DNA of 64,000 bases, taken from positions 18,151,001 to 18,215,000 of the forward strand of contig JAPTOF010000007.1 of assembly GCA_028554755.1 (NCBI GenBank), in the 5' to 3' direction. Positions 45,780 through 57,813 of the stretch are shown one piece after another; positions within the stretch are counted from its first letter, which is position 1, and each line of letters begins with the position of its first letter. The notes below the pieces were generated by a model, which searched no databases, was not told the origin of the DNA, and saw nothing but the letters and a program-made list of their open reading frames with translations. This DNA comes from Cordia subcordata (Eukaryota; Streptophyta; Magnoliopsida; Boraginales; Cordiaceae). The position numbers were made by a program, and so were the translations under genes.

Positions 45780-45782
45780 TGA

Positions 45783-46376
45783 GTCATCTATAGTACTGAA
45801 ATCGTTATTTCACTACCATTGATCTATAACGTTACAAAAAAAGATCTCAAATTCCTGTCAGCGACTTTCGATTGGGTGGAAGAATGGCTATAAAAACATT
45901 AGCAGGAAGTTTCGCTACACTTGAGGCTTCTGGCACCGACCACAGCGAGGATCAGCTTCAATGAAGAGGGTTATTGTTTTGTTTTGTTTACTCTAACAAT
46001 AATGGTCGTTGAGGAATTGCACGAGGTGTGCAGTTTGAAAGATTCCTATTCAAACAATTTAAGAGATAGTTTGAGTATTCACAATTCTCTTAACAAGTTT
46101 TGATGAGTCTGTCTTCACACAAAGGCCAAGGTGGAAGCTTCATTGACTAATATACTTAATTTAGTAGATGCATATGGTCTTTCATTAGGACAAGAGGGTG
46201 TAGTTTAGTTGAATTGTAATTATGGGAACAAATAAAGAATTACTATTAATTCTTTTCAAAAAAATTAAAAAATCATTGATATGTATTAGAGTACTTGTGA
46301 AACTCTCATAAGCTTGGTGTACGTCTTGTTCTCATACTTGGTCTAACATTTTTAAACTACTGTGTTCAAAGATTTA
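45783..46376. other. Intergenic DNA, possible gene fragment
   Basis: 45890-46110 has mixed composition and an open plus frame of 60 codons starting 45921, but no family is recognised and it may be chance. Confidence 0.35.
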
Positions 46377-46769
46377 GGTTCTGTTTAGCCTAATGGAAGA
46401 GATTTTAGTGGTTGAACTGTAGAGTTTTTAATAATACAATTTTGAGTAGAAGTGTTATTAGATAAAAGTCATTAATTATTTAGATTTATATTTAAGAGTT
46501 GAGCTTTTAGTTGTTTTGAAAGTAATATTAGACTTTCAAAAATATAAAATACTATTTTTGTTAAAAAATATAGAAAATTTTTTTGACAAGATATAAAAAT
46601 AGTTTTTCAAAAGTTTTTTTTCTTGAAAGTTCCATTTTAAAACTTCTGATTTTTTTAACTTCAAATTTTATGTAAAAACTCTTTTAAAAATAGGCCAAAC
46701 ATGTCAGATTTAACTTTTCAACTCACAAAAAATACTTTTAAATGTCTAAATATTAGGCCAAACAGACTC
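46377..46769. mobile_element. MITE-like element with short inverted ends
   Basis: The left end TTCTGTTTAGCCTAAT and the complement of the right end, AGTCTGTTTGGCCTAAT, match with two differences over 16 bp. The interior is AT-rich, non-coding. Target duplication not resolved. Confidence 0.55.
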
Positions 46770-48564
46770 AACAATCTTAAAATAGAAGTTTTTTCAGTGA
46801 AAATTTTAATAATAATAACAATAATAAAGTAAAAGTAGAATTATTCTTTTAGTTCCATTTACATGGGTGTTCTCTTTAAATTAATCCACTCCAAGTAAGG
46901 TGATAATGTAAAAAAAACTTACTATTTACAAATAATGTAGTGCCATAGTATAGCTTAATAACCTAAACTTTAGGTCAATGAAGGACCAAATGTAAATTTG
47001 AGACCTTTGGTCACAAATAAGCCCCTATTTGGCTAAACTTACTTGGAGTTTATGTTGCAAATAGTAAAAAAATATGTAAAGATGTGTTTTTTTCTAAAAT
47101 CTTATAAGTAACAAAATAAGCAAAGTCAAACAGACTCTAGTAGCTTGTGTGGATTAAGGGGAATGAGGGAAGGGAAAAGGTAACGGATGGATTTAAAGAA
47201 TCTTTCTTGTGTTTGGTTTAGGAGTAAATGGAGGTGAGTGAAAAAGAAGGGATAAAGCCCATCCCCTCAAATCCTTTATTTCAATCATTCTAAATTGGAG
47301 TAAATTGGAGATAAAGGATTTTTCAAATCTTTTATTTTCAATCTTTTACATATAAAATTAATCCCTTCCCTTTATTCCTTTCAATCTAAATACAAAAGAT
47401 TTATAATTTTTTATGTTTCTTTCTCTCATAAAGCTATCTCAATCCAAACGTAAATTACCCATCCTTTCTCTTTTTCTTTATAATCATTTCATTTCCTTTC
47501 TTTTGCTAAAATTTGCCCCCTCCACGTTTCATCTAACTTTTGGGTCGGCGATCATATGCTTGTGCGCAATACTTTAAATTAGTGTGTTAATAATATTAGG
47601 CCTACATGTTTTGTTTCTTGGCTTAATGCCAGATTCCAGCGCCATGCGTGGGGCTGTAAACCATAAGTACGGTAGTCGATCTACTATTTTTACTTCATCT
47701 TGGATATGCAAATTGCAAATATATTTTAAAGGTAATAAAGATGCTTACTATATATAAATGCTACTGACAAATAAAAACGCGTGTAAGAATTAATATCGAC
47801 AAAACTCGGAGATGGCCTGGTCAACTTTTTTAAATAGCAGCCTTCCAAAAATGTTCCTATGGAAAGAGTGGAGATTGAATTCTATATATAATAATTTCCA
47901 GTTTCTTATATTAAGTGAGCATGCTCGACTTACTTGACGTTTAATACAGAGAATTTGCTATGCACGCACAATTTAAAAGTTGGTGGTTGGATAATTTCGC
48001 CGGGTCATTCGGTAGTCAGATTCTACTAACTAAATTTCTCTTATCACAGTCCCCGAAAAAAAAAAACTTTGCTTTGAGTTAGGGTATTTCAAGTCATAAT
48101 GAATTTTAAATTAATCCATATCGAGTTGAGAACGGTGAAGAAAAAGTCCTTTTAATAAGTATGCTTCCCAAAGTTGAAACTTGTATTCTTTTCTTTACAA
48201 CAACAATAGCCAAAAAATAATAATAATAACTTTTGTAAATATCATATTATCCTTTTAGTTTCCCCCTACGAGAAGATGAAATAAATCATATGTAGCTTAG
48301 TATTTACAAAAAAATGGTATCATCCGTACGTGCAATTAAGAGACCTAGTGAACAATGGGATTTTATAAGAAGGCCATTTATATAACTTATTGGCTAACTA
48401 AATTAAAGAAACCTGAAATAGTACTCTCACGGTCACAGAGACCTGATATTTTATTATATATATCACAGAGATGTGCAGTGATAGTAATATTGTATTGATT
48501 TGAGGTGAAAAGTTTTTCAGGCATGATAATAGATCTCGAAACCTCTTTAAAGTTCTTCACTTTA
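46770..48564. other. Intergenic DNA
   Basis: No gene. 47024-47140 has weak inverted ends (CCCTATTTGGCT and the complement of AGTCTGTTTGACT) and may be another small MITE. 47150-47520 is purine- then pyrimidine-rich without clear ends. Confidence 0.4.
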
Positions 48565-48580
48565 ATCTTTTGAGTTTCTT

Positions 48581-48835
48581 TTTCAAAAGGGTTAACCAAA
48601 GGAGAACCCCTTTCCTACCTGGCCAGAGGCCCCTTAACCAGGCGGGAGGTAAATCGAGGGATGTGCGTGAGTGGCAGCCCGACCAGGGAGAGGACCAACG
48701 GGCGTGGAAATCCAGCAACAGCCCCCGCAATATTTCAGCGGAGTACTGCCGCCACACGGACTCGATCCCGCGTTGTCAGGGTGTCTCCACCCTAATCACC
48801 TGGCCACTTACCAACTCACCTATGCCCCTGGGGGC
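48581..48835 (-). mobile_element. GC-rich tRNA-derived SINE (Au-like) with perfect TSD
   Basis: A 255-bp GC-rich island in AT-rich DNA is flanked by the identical 16-mer ATCTTTTGAGTTTCTT (48565-48580 and 48836-48851). On the minus strand it starts GCCCCCAGGGGCATAGG, with box A-like TAGGTGAGTTGGTAAGTGG and box B-like GGATCGAGTCC about 50 bp apart, and ends GGTTAACCCTTTTGAAA. This is the structure of a Pol III SINE; the head and tail resemble the Au SINE of flowering plants. Frames across it (48570-48932 plus, 48557-48757 minus) are spurious. A perfect 16-bp duplication implies a fairly recent insertion. Confidence 0.85.
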
Positions 48836-48851
48836 ATCTTTTGAGTTTCTT

Positions 48852-49178
48852 GTGCTTACGTTGCTTGGTTCAGAGTGTATATTAATGGTGATATTTTTTA
48901 TTACTCAGCTTATTTTTCTTTCTGTATTCTAGGTTGCAATATTCGCTCTGTTTTTGTTGCATATCTTTAAGCATTTGATAAGTATATATGTGGAAGTATA
49001 CCTCATGCTTTTGAGATGAAAATGTCCCATATTGTATGAGAGATTTGACTAGAAAGATGGTAGTATTCAATGGGGACATTAATTTAATATAATATAGTCA
49101 ATATTTTGATTTAAAGGGCCAAATACTAAAAATCTTTTTACTCAAAACATCAACAAAAAGGTTTTTAATAAAATATTA
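48852..49178. other. Intergenic DNA
   Basis: No gene seen. Confidence 0.4.
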
Positions 49179-49188
49179 TATATAAAAA

Positions 49189-50441
49189 GAGAAAAAGTCA
49201 TTTTATCCCATAACGTTATAGCATTATCCCAAACTCCCCTATAAACTCTAATTTTTACCCAAATTCCTCCATGTACAGTAACACCGTTAAAGACTTTTAA
49301 CGGTCAACTAGTTGACCTTTTACAATTACTTTTTTGGCCCTTTTCCTATCTTCATTTATCTCTTTTTCCTATAAATTTGAAACAAAACCTACATATTTCT
49401 ATGCTTTTAAATGAATTAATTTTTTGTCAATTAAATGTATTTGACATATTTTAATTTAACTTTCACTTTGCACATTGCGTAAATAAATTAAAAGTATGTT
49501 TTACTACATTTTTTGTTAAATTAAAAAATAATCTATTAAAAATAAGTTCCAGTCGCATGACACTGCCACGTAAATGAGAATAATACTTGAAAATTTTATT
49601 GGCGATTGCCAACATTTAGTAGCAGACGTAATAGTATAATAATTTAATAAATCTCGAAACATAAAAATTTACTCCCTCTATTGACAAAGAGCAAACACAT
49701 CATATAGTACCAAAACTCATTACCAACAAATTAAAAGAAAAATAGCACAACACCCTCATCAAATTATCAACAAAGAGGCTTAGGTGAAAGAAAATAAAAA
49801 CTAATAAAAAATAATTAGATATTGGACTCATGAATGGTTACGGAAAGATTAAAAGTTTTAAAGATTATCTTTTAAACAATTAAAAAATTAAAAATGTTTT
49901 TCTTAAAAAATAATGAATTTTAAAAAATTAAACATTTGTAAAAAAAAATTTAAAGTTATTTTTGATAAAAGCTACCTGATTGAATAATGAAGTGATTGGT
50001 TGGGTAATTGAACAATGACCTTGGCAAACAAAACATACAGTGCGTATGCATATCAGAAAGCAAATATCGCAATTGAGTATCTTTGACAAAAGACAAAAGA
50101 AAAAAAAAAAAAAACGACAAGTCTATTTACACGCAAACATGTTGTGATAGAAAGTTAACAACTTGTTTCTTGTGGCGTTCCGTGACAATGACATTTGGTG
50201 GCATGCGATAGGGAGGAACACGTGTACATGTTAGTATCTAGATTTTTATCGTTATTGTTCTGTCAGGATTTCCTTTTCTTTTTATTTCTGTTTATAATAC
50301 ATAAAAAAAAGACTAAAAAGTCCTTATCACTTAACGTTTCTTTAGCGGTGTTAGTGTACGTTAGGAGATTTGGGTAAAAATTAGAGTTCATGGAGTTTGG
50401 TTATAATACTATAATGTCATGGGGCAAAATGGCTTTTCCCC
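49189..50441. mobile_element. Mutator-like element (MULE), non-autonomous
   Basis: 1253 bp with imperfect inverted repeats of about 120 bp: 49189-49310 and the complement of 50330-50441 share AAG-CATTTT-CCC, AACTCTAATTTTTACCCAAAT and ACACCG-TAAAGA. Flanks are TATATAAAAA (49179-49188) and TGTATAAAAA (50442-50451), 9 of 10 identical, the 9-10 bp duplication expected for Mutator. The interior has no transposase or captured gene that I recognise. Confidence 0.78.
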
Positions 50442-50451
50442 TGTATAAAAA

Positions 50452-51714
50452 TAAGACATATACATTATTACACACATATATGTACACACATATACATATA
50501 TATGTATGCATATACATATACATACATACATATATACATGAGGTTTTGCTTTTTTGGTAATCATTGCTATGAAGAAGGATTAAATTATACCAGGTTTGTT
50601 TATATATATATATATATAACATGCATGATATACTAAGTGACAAATAAATAAATGAATTCCTAATCTCCAAACATATTTGAGTACATATAAAAACAACTAT
50701 TTCTCATTTATTTACTCCAAAAAATTTTATATTGCATGTGCATATACATCTTTCTTGATATTTTCTCGTATATGACAAAAAAATCATAAAGAATCAGTAC
50801 TCAAGTTATCAACTAGCTCTTTTATTATTAAATATATTTTTACCAAGAAAAAATAATTATTAAAGGTTCAAAATTAAATGTCACTATACTTCAATAAAGT
50901 GTTAGATGATATTATTATAGAGAACCATTAAAAATAAACTAAATAACCTATATGTTAGTTTTAGGGTTGGAGGGCCAAAATACAAATACAAACTTGTTTT
51001 CTAGTAAATAAATACAGATACAAACTTAACTCTTTATAACTTTCCTTGGGGCTAGCAGGAAGCCACTGCCCCTGTTTGTCGTCCCTTAATTCTGCCACTA
51101 ATTATATATATTCTTACCTCAAATAAAAAATTATAATTTTCAAATTCACTATATAAGATTCTGGAACTAAATCTATTTCAGATGGGCATATTTTAAGATT
51201 ATCAACACAAATATTAGACAAAACTTCAATCTAAACCACAAAAGTAGAGATACTATATATACAATCTAAGGATTTTGAACTTTTGATTGGCTTATGTATA
51301 TGTAACATGTTCGCTGGTGGAATGGAAAGGTTACTTGCTGATTAAAAAATAAATAAATATAACATCCTTGCTATTCTTCTTAACACCAAGGTGGCATTTG
51401 GTTCACGAAATCTTGTAGCATCCTTGTGAAAGTAAAGTAGAAATATTAGATTCCTATGTTTTATTTGCAATACGTGTGTGTGTGTGGGAGGGGGGCGTGT
51501 CACACCCCCACAAAAATCCAATATTCCTTGATTCTAATAATTTTCATTGCCGTATCAGAGAATAGGAATGACTTAGATACAATAAAAAGACTAAGATATC
51601 CACTCAAACTAGGAAAAAAGTTTTTCTTTTTTCTTTTTATCTTCCTTCTTCTCCTCTATTTCACACACACATACATACTAAAACACACACATGAACTCAG
51701 TGAATATACACATA
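50452..51714. other. Intergenic DNA with ATAC/AT microsatellites
   Basis: No gene. ATAC-type repeats lie at 50470-50540, a TG tract with G run at 51473-51500, and CA-rich repeats at 51661-51710. Confidence 0.45.
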
Positions 51715-52290
51715 TGGGTTGGGTTGGGAGAACCAACCCATTAACCCGGTCCAAACTATGGCACGATTGAGTTAGATTCGGAGGTCCGGTTCAACTCACT
51801 TTTCATGTAGATCAAAACTAAAATATTGGCTGACCAACCTAACCTAACTTGTATATAAAGGCCCAACACAACCCAAAATGTACTAGTGGGCTAGCTAGCA
51901 GGTTTGGATCTGTCCAATTTTTTATATGCATCCAAGCGGGGCATTAGACCAGTCAACTCATGTATGATCCCGACATCACCCTAGATATGGCCCATGTGGT
52001 TTGGGTTAGTAGGCTCGGACATGTCCAATTTTTATATTAGTCCGGGTAAGAGATCTTAACGGAGCAACCTAACTTGAACTGTATATAGGCCCAATATAGC
52101 TCGAATTATGGCCCATGTGGTTGGGTTAATAGGCCAATCTAACCAGTTAGACCAATGCATTCTTTATATAGGTCAAAATACGTGATCCTAACCTACCAAC
52201 TCAGCTCGTACATGGGCCTGAGATGCCCAGATTGTTGCTTGCATAGGCCGAGCTCAAGTGGGTTTATAATGATGGGCTCGTCTAGCCTGC
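51715..52290. repeat. Degenerate long-period tandem repeat
   Basis: Recurring words are ATGGCCCATGTGGTT (51985 and 52108), GTATATAAAGGCCCAA and GTATATAGGCCCAA (51851 and 52081), TGTCCAATTTTTTATAT and TGTCCAATTTTTATAT (51911 and 52023), plus GGGTTGGGTT and CAACCTAAC. These give a period of roughly 110-120 bp for about five decayed units. No coding. Confidence 0.6.
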
Positions 52291-53036
52291 CTATTACAAA
52301 CATGTCATATTTTTATCTTTTTGAGTTAAAAAATATTCAAGATTCTCATAAATATTGAGTTTAAACTAAACACAACAATATTATATTTATAGGAATTTGA
52401 CAAATATTCCTAAGAATAATTTTATGATACCAAAAAGTTTTTATTACATCCCTGAACAAGTGATTCTCATGAATATGATTCCTCAAAATGTGATTCCAAA
52501 AAATGAAAAATCATTCAATGAATCAAGGGCTTCCAATTACTTTTAAGATAGAATTTTTAATTCTCAATACGAAATCAAAATTGACTCCTGAAGCAGCCAA
52601 GAATTTTATTATTTTAGTTAGTAATTAAAATTGGGTAGATTTAGGATTTGTTATTTGTTATTGACTCCTAGTTATATTAAGATTAGTTTATTAGCTATTT
52701 TTAAATGGAAAGGATAGGTAGAATCAAATCATATTTAGTTTTAATTTCCTATTTAGTTTTGGATTCTTATTTAGTCTTAATTGTCTATTTAGTTTTAGAT
52801 TCCTAGAATAGTCTATATATAGGGGTAAAAACTTTCATTAAGAGAAAACTTTTTCAGAATTGTTCAATAATATTTTATTCTCTCTCCTAGGGTTTATTAT
52901 CTTAGGGATTTCTTAGTTAATTTCAGCCTTGAAATTGAGCTCATTGATTCTCCTACTTTCTTGTTTATGTTCTCCAAATATCCACTGCATTAGTTGGTTA
53001 TAAGAGCAAGATTTTTCTTCAACTAATCTCAAGTTC

Positions 53037-54060
53037 ATGATGCCTCCAAGGAGAGGAAGATGTCATGTTGTAATAATTGGAGTTCTTCCCCCTGATCAAC
53101 AACAAGAAGATGGAGAAATACAAGAGTTGAAAAGACAAGTTGAAACCTTAATTCAATGCCTTGCACAACTTGAAACTCCAACTCATGATAGTGATGATGA
53201 TGAGTCAGAGGAAGAAATAATTGAAAACCCATTTCGTAATCGTGCGCAACAACAAGTGCCTTATGTACAGGAAGAACGAAAGTGGGATGGAGGTTTTAAG
53301 ATTGAAATCCCTGAATTCAATGGAGGAATTCAAATAGAAGAATTTATTGATTAGGTAGCTGCAGTTGAGAGGATCTTTGATTTTAAAGATGTTCCTAAAA
53401 ATAAAAAGGTGAAATTAATAGCTTTAAGATTGAGAGGGCATGCATTTGCATGGTGGGATCAACTTAATTTAACATGCCAAAGAAAGGGAAAGCGAAAAAT
53501 TTTAGATTAGGAAAATATGAAAAAGAAAGTGGGTGAAAATTTTCTATCTATCAATTTTGTCCAAACCATGAATCAAAGGTTGCAAAACCTTCGTCAAGGC
53601 AACCGCACTATTAATGAATACACTGAGGAGTTTTTTCAATTAATAGCACCCAATGACTTATCTGAGAATAAGGAATAGTCGGTAGCAAGATATACTGGTG
53701 CGCTCAGGCAAAACATTCAAGACACACTCGCTCTGCCCCATTTTTAAACTGTTTCAAAATCATTCCAACGTGCGTTAGTTGCAAAAAAATAGTAAAACGG
53801 GGGCAGCAATCAGACTGGAAATAATCATGATTTTATGACCAGATTTGTGAACCAAAATCAGCAAGGTCAAGAAAGGGGTTTTGACAACCGTGAGACATGA
53901 ATAGGTGCACCAAAGAGTAATTCAGCAAATCGAACAATTAATGTGGCACCAAATAATAGAAATCAAGGTAGTGGTTTAGCAAATCATTGCTACAAGTGTA
54001 GGGATCCTAATCATAAATCCGCTGAGTGTAGAAAAAACAATAGCAGAGAGGGAAGAATTT
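53037..54060 (+). pseudogene. Gypsy gag
   Basis: It starts MMPPRRGR at 53037 (a second ATG at 53040), then a Gln/Glu-rich helix (QEDGEIQELKRQVETLIQ) and the capsid segment FKIEIPEFNGGIQIEEFID. After a stop at 53352 it continues with KLIALRLRGHAFAWWDQL, NQRLQNLRQGNRTINEYTEEF and the CCHC knuckle CYKCRDPNHKSAEC near 53990-54030. At least five in-frame stops make it dead. This is the classical Retrotrans_gag family of plant gypsy elements. Confidence 0.82.
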
Positions 54061-54225
54061 ATTAATAGAGAATGATGATCAAGAAAATGAAGAAGAAGAA
54101 GAAGAAGAAGAAAAAAAACCTATTTATGATGAAAGTTGTGAAGATGATGAAATTGATATGGTATTCGGAGATATTGGTGAGTCTCTCTGATTCGAAAAAG
54201 CCTTATTGCTCCGAAATAAGATTCT

Positions 54226-54771
54226 GTGGATGATTGGCTACGCACTAATATTTTTCGCACTACTTGCACTATTGGTGAAAAAGTGTGTAAGCTTATTATT
54301 GATAGTGGAAGTTGTAAAAATATCATATCAGAAGAGGTTGTTTCCAAACTAAATTTGCCAGTAGAACCACACCTTCTACCTTACAAGCTTGCATGGCTCA
54401 AAAAGGGGAGTGAGATACCTGTTACTAAACGATGTTTCATTTCTTTTTCCATTGGTAATAAATACGTTTATAAGGTGCTTTGTGATATTGTGGCTATGCA
54501 GGTGTATCACATGTTATTGGGTAGACCTTGGCAATATGATCGTAATGTGATGCATGATGGTAAGAAAAATACTTATATGTTGTATAAAGACAACAAGAAG
54601 ATTATTCAAGTTCATATTAAAGATGAAAGTGTATCAAAACAAAAGAAATCAAATTCTGTTAATTTTCTTTCTATGGCCAAATTTGTTGAAGAGTTGAAGA
54701 AATCTGGAATTGCATTCACTTTGACTGGAAAGGAAATATCATCCCCCAGTGCTATACCAAATGAGATGTAG
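54226..54771 (+). pseudogene. Gypsy protease and start of polymerase
   Basis: A 181-residue open frame, MDDWLRTNIFRTTC..., has the aspartic protease site LIIDSGSCKNIIS and the later HMLLGRPWQYDR-VMHDGKKNTY segment that is typical of gypsy pol. Beyond the stop at 54769 the frame goes on with DKFSDVMLDELPP-LP and a QMSPKQQEELN segment (54780-54930), which normally leads into RT. There it stops and the RT core is missing. Confidence 0.82.
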
Positions 54772-54939
54772 CCTATTCTTGATAAGTTTAGTGATGTCAT
54801 GCTTGATGAACTACCGCCAAGATTACCTCTAATGCGAGATGTGCAACACTGTATTGACTTGATTCCAAGTGCAAGTTTGCCGAATAAAGCTCACTATCAA
54901 ATGAGTCCAAAACAACAAGAAGAATTGAACAACTAATAA

Positions 54940-55200
54940 GATCATAGTCAGACGATGACGACGTGTTGTGTTTAAAGTCGGAAACTATGTGTGGGCTATT
55001 TTGACATGTGATTGTTACCCTGTTGGAGAATATCACAAGCTTAGTCCTTGGAAGATTGGAACTTACAAGATTATTGAGAAGATAAATGATAATGCCTACT
55101 AGTTGAAGCTTTCTTATCATGTTACTACTTCAGATGCTTTCAATGTCAAGCGTCTTGTTCCGTATCATCGTGATTTAGTTGACGATGGTGGTAAAACTTG
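54940..55200 (+). pseudogene. Gypsy integrase C-terminal remnant
   Basis: KVGNYVWAILT, SPWKIGTYKIIEKINDNAY and FNVKRLVPYH form the C-terminal (post-DDE) integrase segment. It follows the RT-proximal segment after only about 30 bp, marking the deletion junction at about 54930-54960. Confidence 0.75.
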
Positions 55201-55637
55201 AGGACAAGTTCTTTTCACACCTGGGGAGACTGATGCAACCCAGAATTTTATTATTTTAGTTAGTAATTAAAATTGGTTAGATTAAGATTTGTTATTTGTT
55301 ATTGAGCCCTAGTTATATTAAGATTAGTTTATTAGCTGTTTTTATATGGAAAGGAATGATAGAATGAAATCCTATTTAGTTTTAATTTCCTTTGTAGTTT
55401 TGGATTTTTATTTACTTTTATTTTCTTATTTAGTTTTAGATTCTTAGAATAGTCTATATATAGGGGTAAAAGCTTTCACTAAGATAGAACCTTTTTAGAA
55501 TAATTCAATAATATTTTATTCTCTCTCCTAAGATTTATTATCTTAGGGATTTCTTGGCTAATTTGAGTCTTGAAATTGAGCTCCTTTTTTTCCTACTTTC
55601 TTATTTATGTTCTCCAAACATCTGCTGCGTTAACTCC

Positions 55638-56049
55638 TTAGTCCAATCTTATCCATCTACGCAAAAAATACTGTTCAATTCTTGGTGAGACAACATATCT
55701 CTTCCTTATGCAAATATATCTCCATAATTACATCTTTCAATTCATACCATCATGATAATTGAAGAAGTAGCGTAGTTGAGCCAAGGAATGCTAGCCCATG
55801 CATGCATCACGCCAAGTTGAGGTTCCTGGTGTTTTGGTGGCCTGTTTTTTTCTTTTAACACTAGTAAATTAAGGGCATGCAAGGCACAGTTATGTTGCCT
55901 AATATTATTGTAATACAAAATTTAAATTATATAATAAATAGTTATTAAAAAATTTTAGTAATCTCGCAAGGAGTCAAATAAGTTATACTTATATTTATAT
56001 ATCTCCTTATAAAAATTGAAAAAGAGAAATGTGTTAATTTTATGCCTAA
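55638..56049. other. Intergenic DNA
   Basis: No gene seen. It begins with the right ACTCC target copy. Confidence 0.4.
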
Positions 56050-57220
56050 CTATTTTGACATATTTGAGATAAGATTGATTACAAAGTGAGAAAAAAAATT
56101 ATAGAATATAATTAAAGGGAATTGTGTGAATATGAGGGTGGGCATATATGTTTTTCTTTTTCTTTTTTTTTTTTTGGATTTTACTTGATCAAATCGAATT
56201 AGAATTTCATATGTAAAATTTATATAGAAATGAAATTGAAAGGTTGATTTTTTATTTTTTATTCTCATAAGTAATTTAATACAATTTGAGATGATTTTAC
56301 AATTATTAAACTCAAATATTGTAATTTAAATGAACTTAAACTTTTTATATTTAATTTTCTTCAACTTTTCATATCTTTTTATATTTAATCTTGATTAGCA
56401 CAATAGGATTGAACAAAAAAAAAACATATAAGAAAAAAGACAATAAGAAACTCAAAGACCAAAAACCCGGGTATTTAAATTATGATTGAGTTTTATAATT
56501 TTTATTACCTAGTTGGATAATTTAATTTTGTTCTTGAAGTTCAAACTAGAAAATTCAAAAACATTGATCAATTTTCACTGTTATGTGAAAGCCAAAATAT
56601 GTTTTTAAATTTAGTTTAAATTAGCACAATATGATTTAACAAATCTATATATTTTTTTTTTAATCTAGTCAAAATTAGTAAACATGAAACCCAAATGTCC
56701 AAAAAAAAGACATGTTTTGCAATTTTAAATGTTTAACTTAATAGTTTTTTAGCTGTAAAAATCAAATATTTCAACTTAAAAATTCAACCCAATTCCCATG
56801 TCTAACCCTGATCGAATGATTTTTTATAGTTTTTCCAACTTGGATTGGAAAAAAATAAAAAATCTAAAAGCAAAAAGGTGTAATTAGTAGAAACAAAAAA
56901 AAGAGTGTACATCATTTTAATTGAGAAAAAAAAGATAAAATAGATATAAGATTATCTAACTGAAAAGTTTCTTTGATTTTAATAATAAAAATTTTAAAAT
57001 TTGAACTCGAAAACTCAAACTAATTCTCTTAACCCAATTTGAGTTTTATGACTTTTAATAACTAATTATTTTTTTATCACAAAACTCAAAATATTAAAAA
57101 TTTAAATCAATATCTGGCCCAGATAAAAGTTGAAATACGTGATTAAAGGAAAAAAAAGTAAGAAAAAAAGAAGAAATCATTTTGCTAGGGAAGGAAAAAA
57201 GAAGAAAAGAGTAAATATAA
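56050..57220. repeat. AT-rich decayed repeat, inverse of 26620-27960
   Basis: It contains complements of words seen at 26620-27960, such as GAGTTTTATAATTTTTA, AACTCAAACTAATTCTC and AAAATTTGAACTCGAAAACT. Low-complexity, no coding. Confidence 0.35.
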
Positions 57221-57676
57221 AATTATAATTGTGTCATGATAAATATAAAAATTACAAACTTGACATTACAAATATTATACAAAGTTTCATTAATAATCAT
57301 GCATTTTTTAAAATTTATTATTACAATATTGCCACTTTTTTAGAACTATTCATTAAAGATTTTATCCATAAATGAATAGTTTTTAAAAAAAATGAATCTT
57401 TTTATATAATAATGAGGGATAAGTGGAGATATTTTGGTGGACATTGTTTTCATTGCACGGGTGCTTATCAGTAGCAATATGTAGATTCGATGCACCGACC
57501 CCGAATCACCATCTCGTGTGGATGTAGAAGTTCCTATGCGCATGAAGATTCTGAACCTCAAGTAGTGCATATGGGAGGTTGGTCATCCCTCATTAATTAA
57601 CTTATGGAGTTGACCCATTATAAGATCGCAGATTATATCCTGCACTTGCACATATACTTCATAAGATAGATTTGCG
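57221..57676. other. Intergenic DNA
   Basis: No gene. 57440-57640 is of mixed composition but unassigned. Confidence 0.35.
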
Positions 57677-57813
57677 TGTTTATTCAATACTCCACAACTG
57701 TTTATTCATTACTCCACAACTATTTATCCAACGACTATTTGTCCAGTACCCTATAACTATTTGTTAAGTACCCCATAACTATTTATCTAGTACTCCACAA
57801 CTATTTATTCAAC
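57677..57813. repeat. Tandem repeat of about 22 bp
   Basis: Six to seven imperfect units of the form TATTTATCCAGTACTCCACAAC (each a variant). Confidence 0.75.

Larger units (their letters stand above)
52589..55632 (+). mobile_element. Ty3/gypsy element, internally deleted
   Basis: It has 5' LTR 52589-52992 and 3' LTR 55231-55632, both starting TGA-GCA-CC, flanked by ACTCC duplications (52584-52588, 55633-55637). PBS-like TTGGTTATAAGAGC follows the 5' LTR and the purine tract GGGGAGAC precedes the 3' LTR. Gag and protease are present, but the coding jumps from just before RT straight to the integrase C-terminus, so RT, RNase H and most of integrase are absent. The LTR ends appear to be TG...TA rather than TG...CA. 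The LTRs differ at many sites, so it is not recent. Confidence 0.85.

Noticed and set aside
48570..48932. A 120-codon frame in a GC-rich island
   Set aside because: The island is a tRNA-derived SINE with a perfect target duplication; the frame runs past both of its ends.
57430..57470. CATTGCACGGGTGCTTATCAGTAG as a Helitron 3' end
   Set aside because: The terminal CTRRT is missing and the stem is weak.
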